Below, piece after piece: positions 1-9,017 of a stretch of 64,000 nt of DNA. How positions within the stretch are numbered: position 1 is the first letter of the stretch; every line of letters begins with the position of its first letter. The notes beneath the pieces were generated by a model, which was not told where the DNA came from, did not search any database, and worked only from the letters and a program-made list of their open reading frames with translations. The translations under genes and the position numbers were made by a program. This DNA comes from Leptospira wolbachii serovar Codice str. CDC (GTDB taxonomy: Bacteria > Spirochaetota > Leptospiria > Leptospirales > Leptospiraceae). The stretch is from contig NZ_AOGZ02000016.1 of the NCBI RefSeq assembly GCF_000332515.2, positions 62,001 to 126,000 of the forward strand, read 5' to 3'.

Positions 1-2
1 TT

Positions 3-224
3 GCACCAAATCCGGCTATTCTCTACCGCGAAGAAAATGATAGGCCTCAACCACGTCTTGATTTAGAGACAGGTAGGGGAATGACCACTGTTGTCGGAAG
101 ACTTCGGGAAGATCCAATCCTAGATTGGAAATGGGTAGTACTGTCGCATAACACGATTCGAGGTGCGGCTGGTGCTGCGATTTTGAATGCAGAGTTATTG
201 TATAAAAAAGGATTTTTTAACTAA
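3..224 (+). CDS. asd: Aspartate-semialdehyde dehydrogenase, C-terminal end (partial)
   Basis: Only the last 73 residues are in the window; the reading frame is open from base 3 and stops with TAA at 222. The stretch contains the family's near-terminal signature [10 protein letters not shown] followed by ILNAELL, and an upstream DRPQPR motif, as in the fungal/archaeal-type aspartate-semialdehyde dehydrogenases. The enzyme reduces aspartyl phosphate to aspartate semialdehyde for lysine, threonine and methionine synthesis in the cytoplasm. The catalytic cysteine lies outside the window. The next gene starts 14 bp downstream, so the two may be co-transcribed. Confidence 0.85.
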   Translation, partial: APNPAILYREENDRPQPRLDLETGRGMTTVVGRLREDPILDWKWVVLSHNTIRGAAGAAILNAELLYKKGFFN

Positions 225-238
225 GGAACTCCCAAACC

Positions 239-2242
239 ATGTTGGATCCAAACCTCCCGGAATTAAAAGTAATGGATTACACCGCCTGCCTCCAAAAAGT
301 GCAGGCCATGGATTCACGGGGGGATTTTTCCTATAAAGGGATCTACAAAGTTTTACTTGTGATCTTTGAATGGACGGATAAGTTTTTACAAAACAAAGTT
401 CTTCCCAATGTAGAACAAATTGAACGTGATAGTTCGATTGATCGTGATCGTACAGAAAACTATGTGATCGATCTAAGTTATAAACAGAATCCTGCCATCA
501 TTAGAAAAATGAATGTCCTCGAGTTCCATCCGAATGAACCAGGGGATCCTGAAAATCCAAAGACCTTTATCAAACACAATACTGTATTTGCAAGACCCAC
601 AACTTCTGATGGGGGAACTGCGTTTCGTTACGCACTGGGGCTCAATGAACTTTCTACTGCCGCCATTAAGGGCTGGTTTAACGAAAAAAGAAAGTACGTC
701 GGTAAAGAAAAGATGCGTAAGGTCATCAAAGCAGCAGTTGATTCCAACAGGTTGTTTGATACCTATGCATCCACAGAAATTGGAAATTTGTTCCAATGTC
801 CTTACGACAAAACAAAGGTACAGAAGGATGCAACCATCGTTATCCATTTGAAGCCCATTTTGAAACAGTTAGTAGACGATAAGATTCTGTTTTTCTTTCG
901 AAACGATTCTGCATCAAGGCCTGCTAATAAAAGTGTATTTTTGTATAACAAGCCATCAGAAATTGCAGATCGTTATGATGGATACATTGATTATACAAAA
1001 AATACAATTTACCCTGCTTTGAAAAATTTAGGAGTCATGGGTGAAATCACCGAGGATTCATGGGAGTCACCACGGAATCTTTTAGTAGAGATTAAAGGGT
1101 ATATGAATGATTCTTACGGAGACCAAAAAACCCTCATTGAAGAGTGTTTGGTTTTAAATGAGATCATTGAAAAAGATAAAGAAAGAGAAGAAAAACAGAA
1201 ACGCAAACAACAGGTCGATGACTTGATGGCATTTTTAGCAGAAGCTGGCCGTATTGTTGAGGTCAATTTACTCCGAGTGAGTGGGGAGCCATTGACAGAT
1301 GAGTTTCGGGCCACCCTTCTTTCGCAACCAGAACTTTTATACACAGAATATGCGGACAACAAAATATATAACGAGTTTATCCTTCATAAGTCGTGTATCC
1401 CCCAAGCCATAGAATCGGCTAAAAGAACTTTTCAAATCAAACATTCAGATTTAGAAATTCGAGTTTTGAACCAGATGAATGTCACTCTTCATTTGAATGA
1501 TGAAAGCCCCAAGCGACTGTTAGAAGAAATCGAGGCCCAAAGTCTTTTCCAATTCCTGCCTTTTTTCACTAGGATATGGAGAATGATCATGGGGAGTATG
1601 GTTGTTCATAAATTTGAAATCCCTCCAATCAAAGCAAGGTTGCAACAGCAGCTAAATAGAGATTTAGCAAATCAAAAAGTTAAAAAAATATCTCAAGAGA
1701 AAGAACGTCTGGTAAAAGCTCGTTTGAAAGAACGAGAAGAAGCTGAGAAAGATGCTGAAAAAAAATCCAAACAGTCACAACAGACTGCTGCCTCTACGGC
1801 CGGTTTTAATGGGGGGGAAGAAGATTCTCCTGAACCTGTCAAACAGGGAAGTCCAGAAGAAGAGAAAAAATGGAAAGAATCCATTGAAGCAATCATTCGT
1901 ATTTTAGATGAAGCTTGGGAGTTTGGAGTGTTTCCGGACCGCGAGTATGTGCTTTCTAAATTAAATGGGAAGTTTACGGAAGAGAATTTGATATTTTTTT
2001 TGAAGAAGTTTGGAGGAAAGGAAATCTATAGTTTTCCTATCCGAAATCAAAGAGAAAAGTTCCCCTGGCCGATTCTTATCTCTACTGGATACCTAAAACG
2101 GTATGGCAAAAAACTTTTAGATAAAGTTAGCGCAGAAAGTGACCGCCAACGAAGCGAAAAATTTCCGAACCAAGAGAAATTTGACATTGCGGAATCGCAA
2201 TTAGAGTTTCTGAATAGAATCTTACCTAGATTGAAACCTTAA
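239..2242 (+). CDS. Large coiled-coil protein of unknown function
   Basis: I do not recognise a named family. The 667-residue product has no signal peptide. A charged, coiled-coil-like segment rich in K, E, R and Q lies around residues 305-325, a hydrophobic patch ([17 protein letters not shown]) around 435-455, and a second K/E-rich coiled coil at about 470-520, followed by a low-complexity A/T/G/E/P linker and a C-terminal globular part of about 115 residues. The linker is encoded across a G7 run (1811-1817). The middle third lines up by eye with the protein at 57118-58938, including the hydrophobic patch flanked by coiled coils. It ends 4 bp before pyk, so it is likely co-transcribed with it. 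Function unknown; a scaffold or cytoskeletal role would be a guess. Confidence 0.75.
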   Translation: MLDPNLPELKVMDYTACLQKVQAMDSRGDFSYKGIYKVLLVIFEWTDKFLQNKVLPNVEQIERDSSIDRDRTENYVIDLSYKQNPAIIRKMNVLEFHPNEPGDPENPKTFIKHNTVFARPTTSDGGTAFRYALGLNELSTAAIKGWFNEKRKYVGKEKMRKVIKAAVDSNRLFDTYASTEIGNLFQCPYDKTKVQKDATIVIHLKPILKQLVDDKILFFFRNDSASRPANKSVFLYNKPSEIADRYDGYIDYTKNTIYPALKNLGVMGEITEDSWESPRNLLVEIKGYMNDSYGDQKTLIEECLVLNEIIEKDKEREEKQKRKQQVDDLMAFLAEAGRIVEVNLLRVSGEPLTDEFRATLLSQPELLYTEYADNKIYNEFILHKSCIPQAIESAKRTFQIKHSDLEIRVLNQMNVTLHLNDESPKRLLEEIEAQSLFQFLPFFTRIWRMIMGSMVVHKFEIPPIKARLQQQLNRDLANQKVKKISQEKERLVKARLKEREEAEKDAEKKSKQSQQTAASTAGFNGGEEDSPEPVKQGSPEEEKKWKESIEAIIRILDEAWEFGVFPDREYVLSKLNGKFTEENLIFFLKKFGGKEIYSFPIRNQREKFPWPILISTGYLKRYGKKLLDKVSAESDRQRSEKFPNQEKFDIAESQLEFLNRILPRLKP

Positions 2243-2246
2243 AATT

Positions 2247-3680
2247 ATGCCTGCTATTGAACAACTAAGAGCTCGAAAAACAAAAATCGTTTGTACCATT
2301 GGTCCTGCGACTGCCTCCAAAGAAATGATCCGAAGTTTAGCTTTGGCCGGAATGAACATCGCAAGGATCAATATGAGCCATGGAGATCATGAGTTTCATA
2401 GAAAGGTCATTCGAATTATTAAATCTTTAAACAAAGATGAATTACACAAACATCCCATTTCTATCCTTCTTGATACCCAAGGGCCAGAGATTCGAACGGG
2501 AGATGTACAAAATGACCTTCATCTAAAAGTCGGTGAGACTTTTACTTTTCATATTATCCCTGGAATGGAAGCCGAGGCACAAAGTGTTTTTGTAAACTAC
2601 AGAGATATTGTTAAAGATCTAAAAGTTGGAGATAAAGTTACTGTCGATAACGGACTTATCAACCTGGCAGTGCAAGAGATTCGTGAAAACGAGCTCGTTT
2701 GCACTGTGTTAGACGGCGGTAAGCTCGGTTCGAGAAAACATATCAATCTGCCTGGAATTCGAGTAAATCTACCGTCGATCACTCCGAAAGACTTAAAAGA
2801 TATTCTTTTTGGTTTGGAAGAGGATATTGATTTTGTGGCTTTATCGTTTGTTCGTTCCCAGGAAGATGTAATCCAACTTCGTGGTATCATAGATGAAAAG
2901 AATCACCATGCACAAATCATCGCCAAGATTGAAGACCAAGAAGGCCTAAAAAACTTAGATGCCATCATTCGAGAGTCTGATGGCATTATGGTGGCGCGTG
3001 GGGATTTGGGAGTAGAGATCGAAATCGAAGAACTTCCCATTGTACAAAGAAGAATCATCAAACGTTGCCAAGAAGAAGGGAAACGTGTGATTGTCGCAAC
3101 GCATCTATTAGAATCTATGATTCAGAATCCTTCCCCTACAAGAGCAGAAGTGACAGACGTTGCCAATGCTGTGTATGAAGAGGCTGATGCCATTATGTTG
3201 TCTGGGGAAACGGCAATGGGTAAATTTCCTGTCCGTTGTGTGGAATTGTTAGATAAAATTGCGCGTCGTATGGAGATGTCGATCAATCTTGGTCTTGCCG
3301 CACAAAGAAAACCGAAAGACCAAAAAGAAGAAATGGCTCGTTCGGCTGCGAATTTAGCAGATTCTATGCAAGCACATGCAATTATTGCCATCACTCGTCG
3401 GGGGATCACCGCCAATAATTTAGCATCTTTTCATCCTAAATATCCCATTGTTCATGCATTTACAAATATGACATCCGTTAGGCGAAAGCTCTGGTTGACA
3501 AGGGGAGTGATTCCCTACCGAGTGGATTTTTCTTCTGATCCAGAAAAAACAATCAAACTCGCCATCCAAACTCTCGTGAATAATGGATATCTCCAAATGG
3601 GAGAAAAAGTGGTAATTCTTTCTGATATTATCGCCGGTGAAGATCGAGTCGAAACCATCCAAGTCCGCGAAGTAAAATAA
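2247..3680 (+). CDS. pyk: Pyruvate kinase
   Basis: Cytoplasmic glycolytic enzyme converting phosphoenolpyruvate and ADP to pyruvate and ATP. The 477-residue length is normal. The N-terminus has [10 protein letters not shown] and [14 protein letters not shown], followed by [12 protein letters not shown]; the active-site and signature regions include [37 protein letters not shown] and the [12 protein letters not shown] motif, then [12 protein letters not shown]. The C-terminal regulatory domain is present. It starts 4 bp after the preceding gene and is followed 6 bp later by the Omp85-like gene, so these probably form one transcript. Confidence 0.97.
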   Translation: MPAIEQLRARKTKIVCTIGPATASKEMIRSLALAGMNIARINMSHGDHEFHRKVIRIIKSLNKDELHKHPISILLDTQGPEIRTGDVQNDLHLKVGETFTFHIIPGMEAEAQSVFVNYRDIVKDLKVGDKVTVDNGLINLAVQEIRENELVCTVLDGGKLGSRKHINLPGIRVNLPSITPKDLKDILFGLEEDIDFVALSFVRSQEDVIQLRGIIDEKNHHAQIIAKIEDQEGLKNLDAIIRESDGIMVARGDLGVEIEIEELPIVQRRIIKRCQEEGKRVIVATHLLESMIQNPSPTRAEVTDVANAVYEEADAIMLSGETAMGKFPVRCVELLDKIARRMEMSINLGLAAQRKPKDQKEEMARSAANLADSMQAHAIIAITRRGITANNLASFHPKYPIVHAFTNMTSVRRKLWLTRGVIPYRVDFSSDPEKTIKLAIQTLVNNGYLQMGEKVVILSDIIAGEDRVETIQVREVK

Positions 3681-3686
3681 TCTCCC

Positions 3687-5109
3687 ATGCCCTTTCGGAA
3701 TCTGATTTCCCTGTTGGTAACTTTATCAATAGGGATTTCCATTCCCTTATATGCAGAAGAAAGAAAATCCGATGTACCGGAATGGATCGGTGAGTTCAAA
3801 AAATTAGATGAGAAAGAACTTGCCAACAAAAAGGAAGGTTGGTATGCCACTGGTCTTCCTGACTTTAGAAATGATGCTGTGAACGGTTCGGGCCTTGGGG
3901 TAATCGCAAATATTTTTTATAACGGAACCAAAACCGATTCTTCGTTCAAATACACTCCTTACGAACATATGTTCAACGTGGGAATTTACCGAACCAATCG
4001 CGGAACTCAGAACAATTATCTAGCTTGGGATGCACCATACTTTGCGGATACAGCTTATAGGCTTAGAGCCTATGTAGGCCATGATGCTAGTTTTTATAAT
4101 CAGTACTTTGGTGTGGGAACGGAAAGTCTGCAGCCACTTTATTTCAAAGATCGGAATATGGATGGAAGCCGGATTACCCGCAATGCTACTTTCTCCGATT
4201 TCGAAAATGCAAATTCCTATGCACGCAATCGTGGGCCAGGTAAAGAATTCACATCGAACCAACATTACCATGACTACCAATTTGAAACTACCTATGGACA
4301 ATTTGCTCTGGATAAAACCATATTCCAGGTCTTTCGAGTTTGGGGGGGGAGTGGAGTTTTCGAAAAATTCCGTTAGGCGGTATGACGGAACTTCCTCTGT
4401 AGCAAGAGACCCCATAACAGGTATCAAAGTCCCGGCAGTGGAAGATAGTTCTAAAATCACAGAGGATGCGAATGCAGGGAAAATCATTGGTATCAATGGT
4501 GGGAATTTAAATTATGTGCGCGCTGGTATTGCTTACGACACAAGAGATTATGAACCGGACCCCGATCGTGGTTGGCTCATTGAATACAATATCAATAAAG
4601 CAGAAAGAACCATTGGATCTGATTTTAATTATATTAGACATTTTGCCCAAGCGAAGAATTTCTACCAACCCTTCCCGAAACTCTTTGAAGAGTTTGTCAT
4701 AGCCCAACGTGTGGCTTTGACAAAAATTGAAGGGAATGTTCCCTTTTTTGAATATCGTTATCTATTTTCCATCGACGGTCCGTTTGGTGCTCTGGGAGGA
4801 CAGAACACACTTCGTGGGTACAGACAGGAACGTTTTTTTGGCCCGGTGATTGGGTTCTATAATCTTGAGTTACGGTACCGTGTGGGAAGTTTTTCGGTTT
4901 GGGACCAGTTCATTCAGCTAAGCATTGTTCCATTCTATGATGTCGGTCGCGTTTGGGACAAACTTCACGATGTGAACACTTTGAATTACAAACATGCACG
5001 AGGGGTGGGGCTACGGATCATTTGGGACCAAGCTACTGTGATTCTATTGGATTACGCTTATTCCAAAGAAGACCAATTGTTTTATGTAGACATGGGTCAT
5101 ACGTTTTAG
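3687..5109 (+). pseudogene. Omp85/BamA-like outer-membrane beta-barrel protein, frameshifted at a G8 run
   Basis: One gene is read in two frames. The first frame gives a signal peptide ending near YAEE and about 217 residues of soluble and barrel sequence before running into a stop at 4376. The second frame, open from before that point to 5109, continues with barrel strands, the surface-antigen signature GGQNTLRGYRQERFFGP, and a C-terminus ending in phenylalanine, as expected for BAM-recognised barrels. The frame changes by exactly one base at the G8 tract at 4342-4349. With seven Gs the product would be one 473-residue protein. The signature is that of the bacterial surface antigen (Omp85 C-terminal) domain, as in TamA-like or patatin-linked barrels. 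The break could be real phase variation, a fixed mutation or a sequencing error. A hairpin at about 5110-5140 follows the stop codon. Confidence 0.8.
4342..4349 (+). repeat. Homopolymeric G8 tract inside the Omp85-like gene
   Basis: Eight consecutive G residues coincide with the point where coding moves from one frame to the next. Removing one G restores a single reading frame. Tracts of this length are prone to slipped-strand mispairing and are known contingency-locus switches in other bacterial surface genes. Whether this one switches in this organism is inference. Confidence 0.85.
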
Positions 5110-5235
5110 TTTTAACTCCTCTAGAAGATAGAGGTTAAAATCTAAAATTGGTCAGGGGAATTTTTAATCCTGGAAACAAAAACAATACAGAACAAAGAAA
5201 TTTCGATCTCCTAAACTCTGTATTGGTTCCATCGA

Positions 5236-5266
5236 GAAGGAGAAACAAATGTTTTCTCCTTTTTTC
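5236..5266 (+). terminator. Rho-independent terminator
   Basis: A GC-containing hairpin (arms AAGGAGAAA and TTTCTCCTT, short A-rich loop) is followed directly by a run of Ts. It points rightward, lies 130 bp after the Omp85-like gene, and would insulate the convergent pirin gene. A weaker imperfect hairpin (TTTTAAC...GGTTAAAA, 5110-5140) sits right at the stop codon. Confidence 0.7.
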
Positions 5267-5280
5267 GAATCTTTGTTTTC

Positions 5281-6018
5281 CTACTTCATCGGAACTTCAA
5301 TCACAAGTAGTTCGGATTTCACTTCCGCACGAAATTTATATTCATCCTTTCCCCAATATCCCACGGCATCTCTCCGTTCCAAATTAGTATCTTCCACTTT
5401 CAGTTTCCCACTGATGAGGAAAGTAAAAATCCCTTGGCCCGGTGCATGGACTTGGTAAGAGAGTTCCTTTCCTGGATCTAAAGTTGCCAAAGAAAAGTAG
5501 GCGTCTTGGTTGATCCATACGGCTTCTTCATCGATGGGAGAAACTACAGTTTGGAACCGGTTGACCCTTCCTGCTTCCGAAAAAGTTTTTTGTGCGTACC
5601 TTGGTTCAATGCCTGCCACTTTCGGAAGGATCCATATTTGTAAAAAATTCACTTTCTTTTCACTGCTATGATTGAACTCCGAGTGAAGGATCCCAGAACC
5701 CGCAGACATAATCTGTACATCTCCCGTGCGGATGATACCATTCGTACCTGTACTATCCTTATGAGCCAACTCTCCAAAAAGTGGGATAGAAATAATTTCC
5801 ATATTTTGGTGAGGGTGTGTTCCAAACCCCATACTTGGTTCGACAATGTCATCGTTCAGAACCCGCAATGCCCCGAAGTTTGTTTTTTCGGGATGGTGCC
5901 AATGGCCAAAACTAAAGGAGTGGTGGCTGTCCAACCATCCGAAGTTGACATGCCCACGCTCGGATGCGGGGTGAAGTTTTTTTTCTACGGAATTGCTGTT
6001 GGGTTTTAATGTTTCCAT
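5281..6018 (-). CDS. Pirin family protein (cupin; quercetin 2,3-dioxygenase-like)
   Basis: The 245-residue bicupin protein starts with the pirin layout: GWLDSHHSFSFGHWH, then FGALRVLNDD, then the metal-binding GTHPHQNMEII and a downstream HSEFNHS. The two HxH-type motifs and a later glutamate are the usual iron ligands. Pirins of the YhhW type have quercetin dioxygenase activity in vitro, while their cellular role is often redox sensing or unknown. There is no signal peptide, so it is cytoplasmic. It stands alone on the minus strand, divergent from the chemoreceptor gene, with a palindromic promoter directly upstream. The start codon lacks a Shine-Dalgarno sequence. Confidence 0.93.
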   Translation of the reverse strand: METLKPNSNSVEKKLHPASERGHVNFGWLDSHHSFSFGHWHHPEKTNFGALRVLNDDIVEPSMGFGTHPHQNMEIISIPLFGELAHKDSTGTNGIIRTGDVQIMSAGSGILHSEFNHSSEKKVNFLQIWILPKVAGIEPRYAQKTFSEAGRVNRFQTVVSPIDEEAVWINQDAYFSLATLDPGKELSYQVHAPGQGIFTFLISGKLKVEDTNLERRDAVGYWGKDEYKFRAEVKSELLVIEVPMK

Positions 6019-6023
6019 ATTGA

Positions 6024-6053
6024 ATAGTTTAATATCAAACTATATTTTGTCAA
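6024..6053 (-). promoter_or_regulatory. Pirin promoter with overlapping palindromic operator
   Basis: Reading leftward, TTGACA (6053-6048) and TAAACT (6031-6026) are separated by 16 bp. A perfect palindrome with 7-base arms (ATAGTTT, 6-base spacer, AAACTAT; 6024-6043) covers the -10 element. The initiation point would fall at about the ATG at 6018, which fits the missing ribosome binding site and suggests a leaderless message. The regulator is not identified. Confidence 0.6.
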
Positions 6054-6126
6054 GAGAGTTTCCTCTTTCAGAGAGTAAAAAAAGAAAATCACTTTCCATT
6101 CGCTTTCCCTTCCCGATCATCATCCT

Positions 6127-7707
6127 ATGTCGAGAACTAGTTTAGAATCAATAAAAACCAAAAAAAACTGGGTAGAGTTGGGCCCTGTGTATGTAAATCG
6201 GGTCAGGTTTCTTTTGGCAGGATTTTATATTATCGCAACCCTTGGTTCCTATAAAACCTCAACCACATTACAAACTACGAGTTATCTCGTGGGGATTACT
6301 TGTATGTTTTTGTATGGAGGTCTTCAGGCCTATCTATTCAAAAAGGAAAAATTACATCCATTTTTTCCTAAGGCACTCATCATTTTAGACATCACAGTTC
6401 TTTTTGCTGTCACTGCTTCTGGCCTAATGGGAGGTAGTGGGGTTGCTGCAGACTTAATTAAATCACCCACACTCTATGTGTTGTATTATTTTTATGTAGT
6501 TTATTCTGCGTTTTTATTTTCCAAACGAACTCTACTTATGAGTACCTACTATTCTGCTTTTTGTCTGATCTTAATTTTGGTAATTGGTTATACACAAGGG
6601 GTTGAGTATAAAGAGGTAGAGGGATTCCAAAGCCAAAAAAGTACGGTTGGTATCTCTAATGAAGTATTTAAAATACTATTTTTAATTTGTTTTGGGTATT
6701 TAACATCGGCAGTTTTAAATTTATTAAACGAAATCAAAAATGAGTCAGAAGACCGCCAAAAAATTGCAGAAACGGAAAGAATTACCTCAGACAATTTGAA
6801 TCGTAACTTGGTGCAGGTTGGTTCTGAACTATTTAAAACTCTAAAATCGATTCGTGAAATCACAACTGATTTTAACGTTCAAATTGAATCACAAGACAAA
6901 TCTATTCATGAATTGACGGAGTTTGTTTCTTCTTTTTCAGAAAGTATTCAAACTTCGGTGGACAATATTGGAAAACAACACAACCAAATTACTTTATTAA
7001 ATCACAAGTCCGATACACTTAAACTTAGTATATCGGAAATTGGGACCGTTGTGGAAGAGTTGAATTCCAATATGAGTGATTTTCAAGATAGAAGTAACGT
7101 ATTTTCTGGAACAGTTAAGAATTTAGAAGAAAGACTTCGCTCGGTGAACGAATCTCAAAAAGAGGTGAGTGAAGTGAATGATATTATGGCTGAAATTGCA
7201 GACAGAACCAATTTACTTGCGTTGAATGCCTCCATAGAAGCAGCAAGAGCTGGGGAACATGGACGAGGATTTGCTGTTGTAGCGCAGGAAGTGGCAAAGT
7301 TGGCAGAGAACTCGAATGAAAATGCCACTAAGATTAAGAAAATCATCACAACTTCCGACCGGTTCATTCAGGAAGGCACGGAATTGGCTTCCGTTTCTCT
7401 CAAACAAACCGAAGCACTACAATCAAAATATGAGCTTTTGAGTGAAGTCATTAAAACGGCGACGAATAAAATCAATTCTCAAAAGAATATTAATAATGAG
7501 GTGCTCGAGTCGTTAGATTTGATTGAGACGATTTCAAGAGAACTAGATCAGGAATCTAAGATCCTGAATAGAGACAAAGACCAGATGGTAGCTGTCGTTC
7601 AAAAAATGGATGAAATCAACCGGGAAGTGGTTATTAATGCTAGAAAAGTTGGTGAGAATACTTTAAGTTTGGAAAAACAAGCCGCAGATTTGGCAGTCGA
7701 ACAATAA
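6127..7707 (+). CDS. Methyl-accepting chemotaxis protein with polytopic membrane sensor domain
   Basis: The first 200 residues form about six hydrophobic segments with short loops and no large periplasmic domain, so the input is likely membrane-borne or intracellular. A long coiled coil follows, with the hallmark signalling tip around residues 357-390 ([21 protein letters not shown], then [16 protein letters not shown]). No HAMP domain is evident. Such proteins normally signal to CheA/CheW and flagella, but the operon context is not chemotaxis: the next gene begins within a few bases and encodes a caspase-like protein. Promoter and start are not well marked; the ATG lies 108 bp from the pirin start. 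Confidence 0.92.
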   Translation: MSRTSLESIKTKKNWVELGPVYVNRVRFLLAGFYIIATLGSYKTSTTLQTTSYLVGITCMFLYGGLQAYLFKKEKLHPFFPKALIILDITVLFAVTASGLMGGSGVAADLIKSPTLYVLYYFYVVYSAFLFSKRTLLMSTYYSAFCLILILVIGYTQGVEYKEVEGFQSQKSTVGISNEVFKILFLICFGYLTSAVLNLLNEIKNESEDRQKIAETERITSDNLNRNLVQVGSELFKTLKSIREITTDFNVQIESQDKSIHELTEFVSSFSESIQTSVDNIGKQHNQITLLNHKSDTLKLSISEIGTVVEELNSNMSDFQDRSNVFSGTVKNLEERLRSVNESQKEVSEVNDIMAEIADRTNLLALNASIEAARAGEHGRGFAVVAQEVAKLAENSNENATKIKKIITTSDRFIQEGTELASVSLKQTEALQSKYELLSEVIKTATNKINSQKNINNEVLESLDLIETISRELDQESKILNRDKDQMVAVVQKMDEINREVVINARKVGENTLSLEKQAADLAVEQ

Positions 7708-7712
7708 TATTG

Positions 7713-9017
7713 ATGAAATCAAAAATTCTAATATTCTTATATTTTTTTACTACACCGGCAATAATTGCTGCTGATCCTGGGCCAAAACGCCTTGGATTTA
7801 TTGTTGGCGTTAGTGAATATAGGAACTTAACTCTTGGTGATTTGAAAACCGCAAAAAACGATGCTTTGGGGATGACCAAAATTTTATTTAGTTACGGCTC
7901 TTACAATCGTATCCAGACGCTTGTACAGGAAGGTTCGGCTAATTCAACTCCGACCAAGTATAATATCTTATCTAATTTTGAAGCATTGTTAGAAGAAACA
8001 AACCCAGACGATTTGTTTGTGTTTTATTTTTCTGGTCATGGCGTGGTTGATTACAATGACAAGGTTTATTTACTTCCAGAGGATGCTAATCCCTTAACTC
8101 CTTTTGAGTCAGGAATTGCAGTAGAACAACTCCTCGAGATGACAAGGAAGTATAAGCTAAAACGAGTTGTTTTTTTTATTGATGCTTGCCGAAATCCAGA
8201 TGATGGCAAAGGAGAAGAGGGCAAAAAGTTCTTAGTGGAAACTTCGTTTCGTGACTCGGAAATTCTTTCTGTATTCTATTCGACCAAGGTGGGTTATTCT
8301 AGCTTCGAAGATCCAAAGTCAGGTTATGGTGTCTTTACTAAGTTTCTTATCTATGGCTTAGAAGGTAGAGCAGATTCCAATTTCAATGGAGAAGTTTCTT
8401 ATTCCGAATTATCCAATTATGTCATTACTTCCTTACGAGAATGGGGCAAGGCTAATCAGAAATTACAAAAACCTTATACGAAAGAATATGCGGAGAAATC
8501 CGAGGATACCATTTTAACCTACGCAGTCAATCCAGAGACATCACTGGCAGATGCACCTTTATTCAATCCTTACAATCCGACATATGCTTTCCGATCCTTC
8601 CTTTTCCCTGGTTGGGGACAGTATGCGAGAGGGCAAGAAGAGAAAGGGAAGATCTATATGTCCATCTTTGCTCTGGGGGTTCTTTATGCTGGGTTTCAAT
8701 ATAACACCTTTCGACACGATAAAGCAAACTATGAATCGGCAATTGGTATTCCACCAAACTCTCGTGTAGCAGAAACTGTCGCATTAAATTACTACTTAAT
8801 TGAGCCATATAGGCAAAAGATGGAATCATCTAGGACCCACTTGTCCCAAGCTCTTACCGTACTTCTTATACTGTGGTCAGCAAATGTGTTTGATTTTTAT
8901 CTGTTGGGACCCAATCCTAAGGAAAAGTCGGGTGTTTTGCTCGAGTTTGATTGGGAAAACCATGGACTTATGGGAATTGACAGGGTTGGGAAGTTAGGAT
9001 ATGCGATGCAGTTTTAG
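7713..9017 (+). CDS. Secreted caspase-domain protein with C-terminal membrane-associated DUF5683-like region
   Basis: A signal peptide (MKSKILIFLYFFTTPAIIAA) precedes a peptidase C14 caspase domain. The catalytic dyad is present: His109 in FYFSGHG and Cys159 in FFIDACRNP. Residues after about 285 switch to a region beginning SFLFPGWGQYARG, typical of DUF5683, with two hydrophobic segments (IYMSIFALGVLYAGF and LTVLLILWSANVFDFYLL). The caspase would therefore sit outside the cytoplasm, tethered to a membrane. I prefer the ATG at 7713 over the adjacent TTG at 7710. The gene begins 5 bp after the MCP gene, and its 3' end overlaps the following Kelch gene by 17 bp, so translation is probably coupled. 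The substrate is unknown. Confidence 0.88.
   Translation: MKSKILIFLYFFTTPAIIAADPGPKRLGFIVGVSEYRNLTLGDLKTAKNDALGMTKILFSYGSYNRIQTLVQEGSANSTPTKYNILSNFEALLEETNPDDLFVFYFSGHGVVDYNDKVYLLPEDANPLTPFESGIAVEQLLEMTRKYKLKRVVFFIDACRNPDDGKGEEGKKFLVETSFRDSEILSVFYSTKVGYSSFEDPKSGYGVFTKFLIYGLEGRADSNFNGEVSYSELSNYVITSLREWGKANQKLQKPYTKEYAEKSEDTILTYAVNPETSLADAPLFNPYNPTYAFRSFLFPGWGQYARGQEEKGKIYMSIFALGVLYAGFQYNTFRHDKANYESAIGIPPNSRVAETVALNYYLIEPYRQKMESSRTHLSQALTVLLILWSANVFDFYLLGPNPKEKSGVLLEFDWENHGLMGIDRVGKLGYAMQF

Noticed and set aside
5148..5458. Rightward reading frames of 60-80 codons opposite the pirin gene
   Set aside because: No ribosome binding site or recognisable product; they are on the opposite strand of pirin or cross a terminator hairpin.
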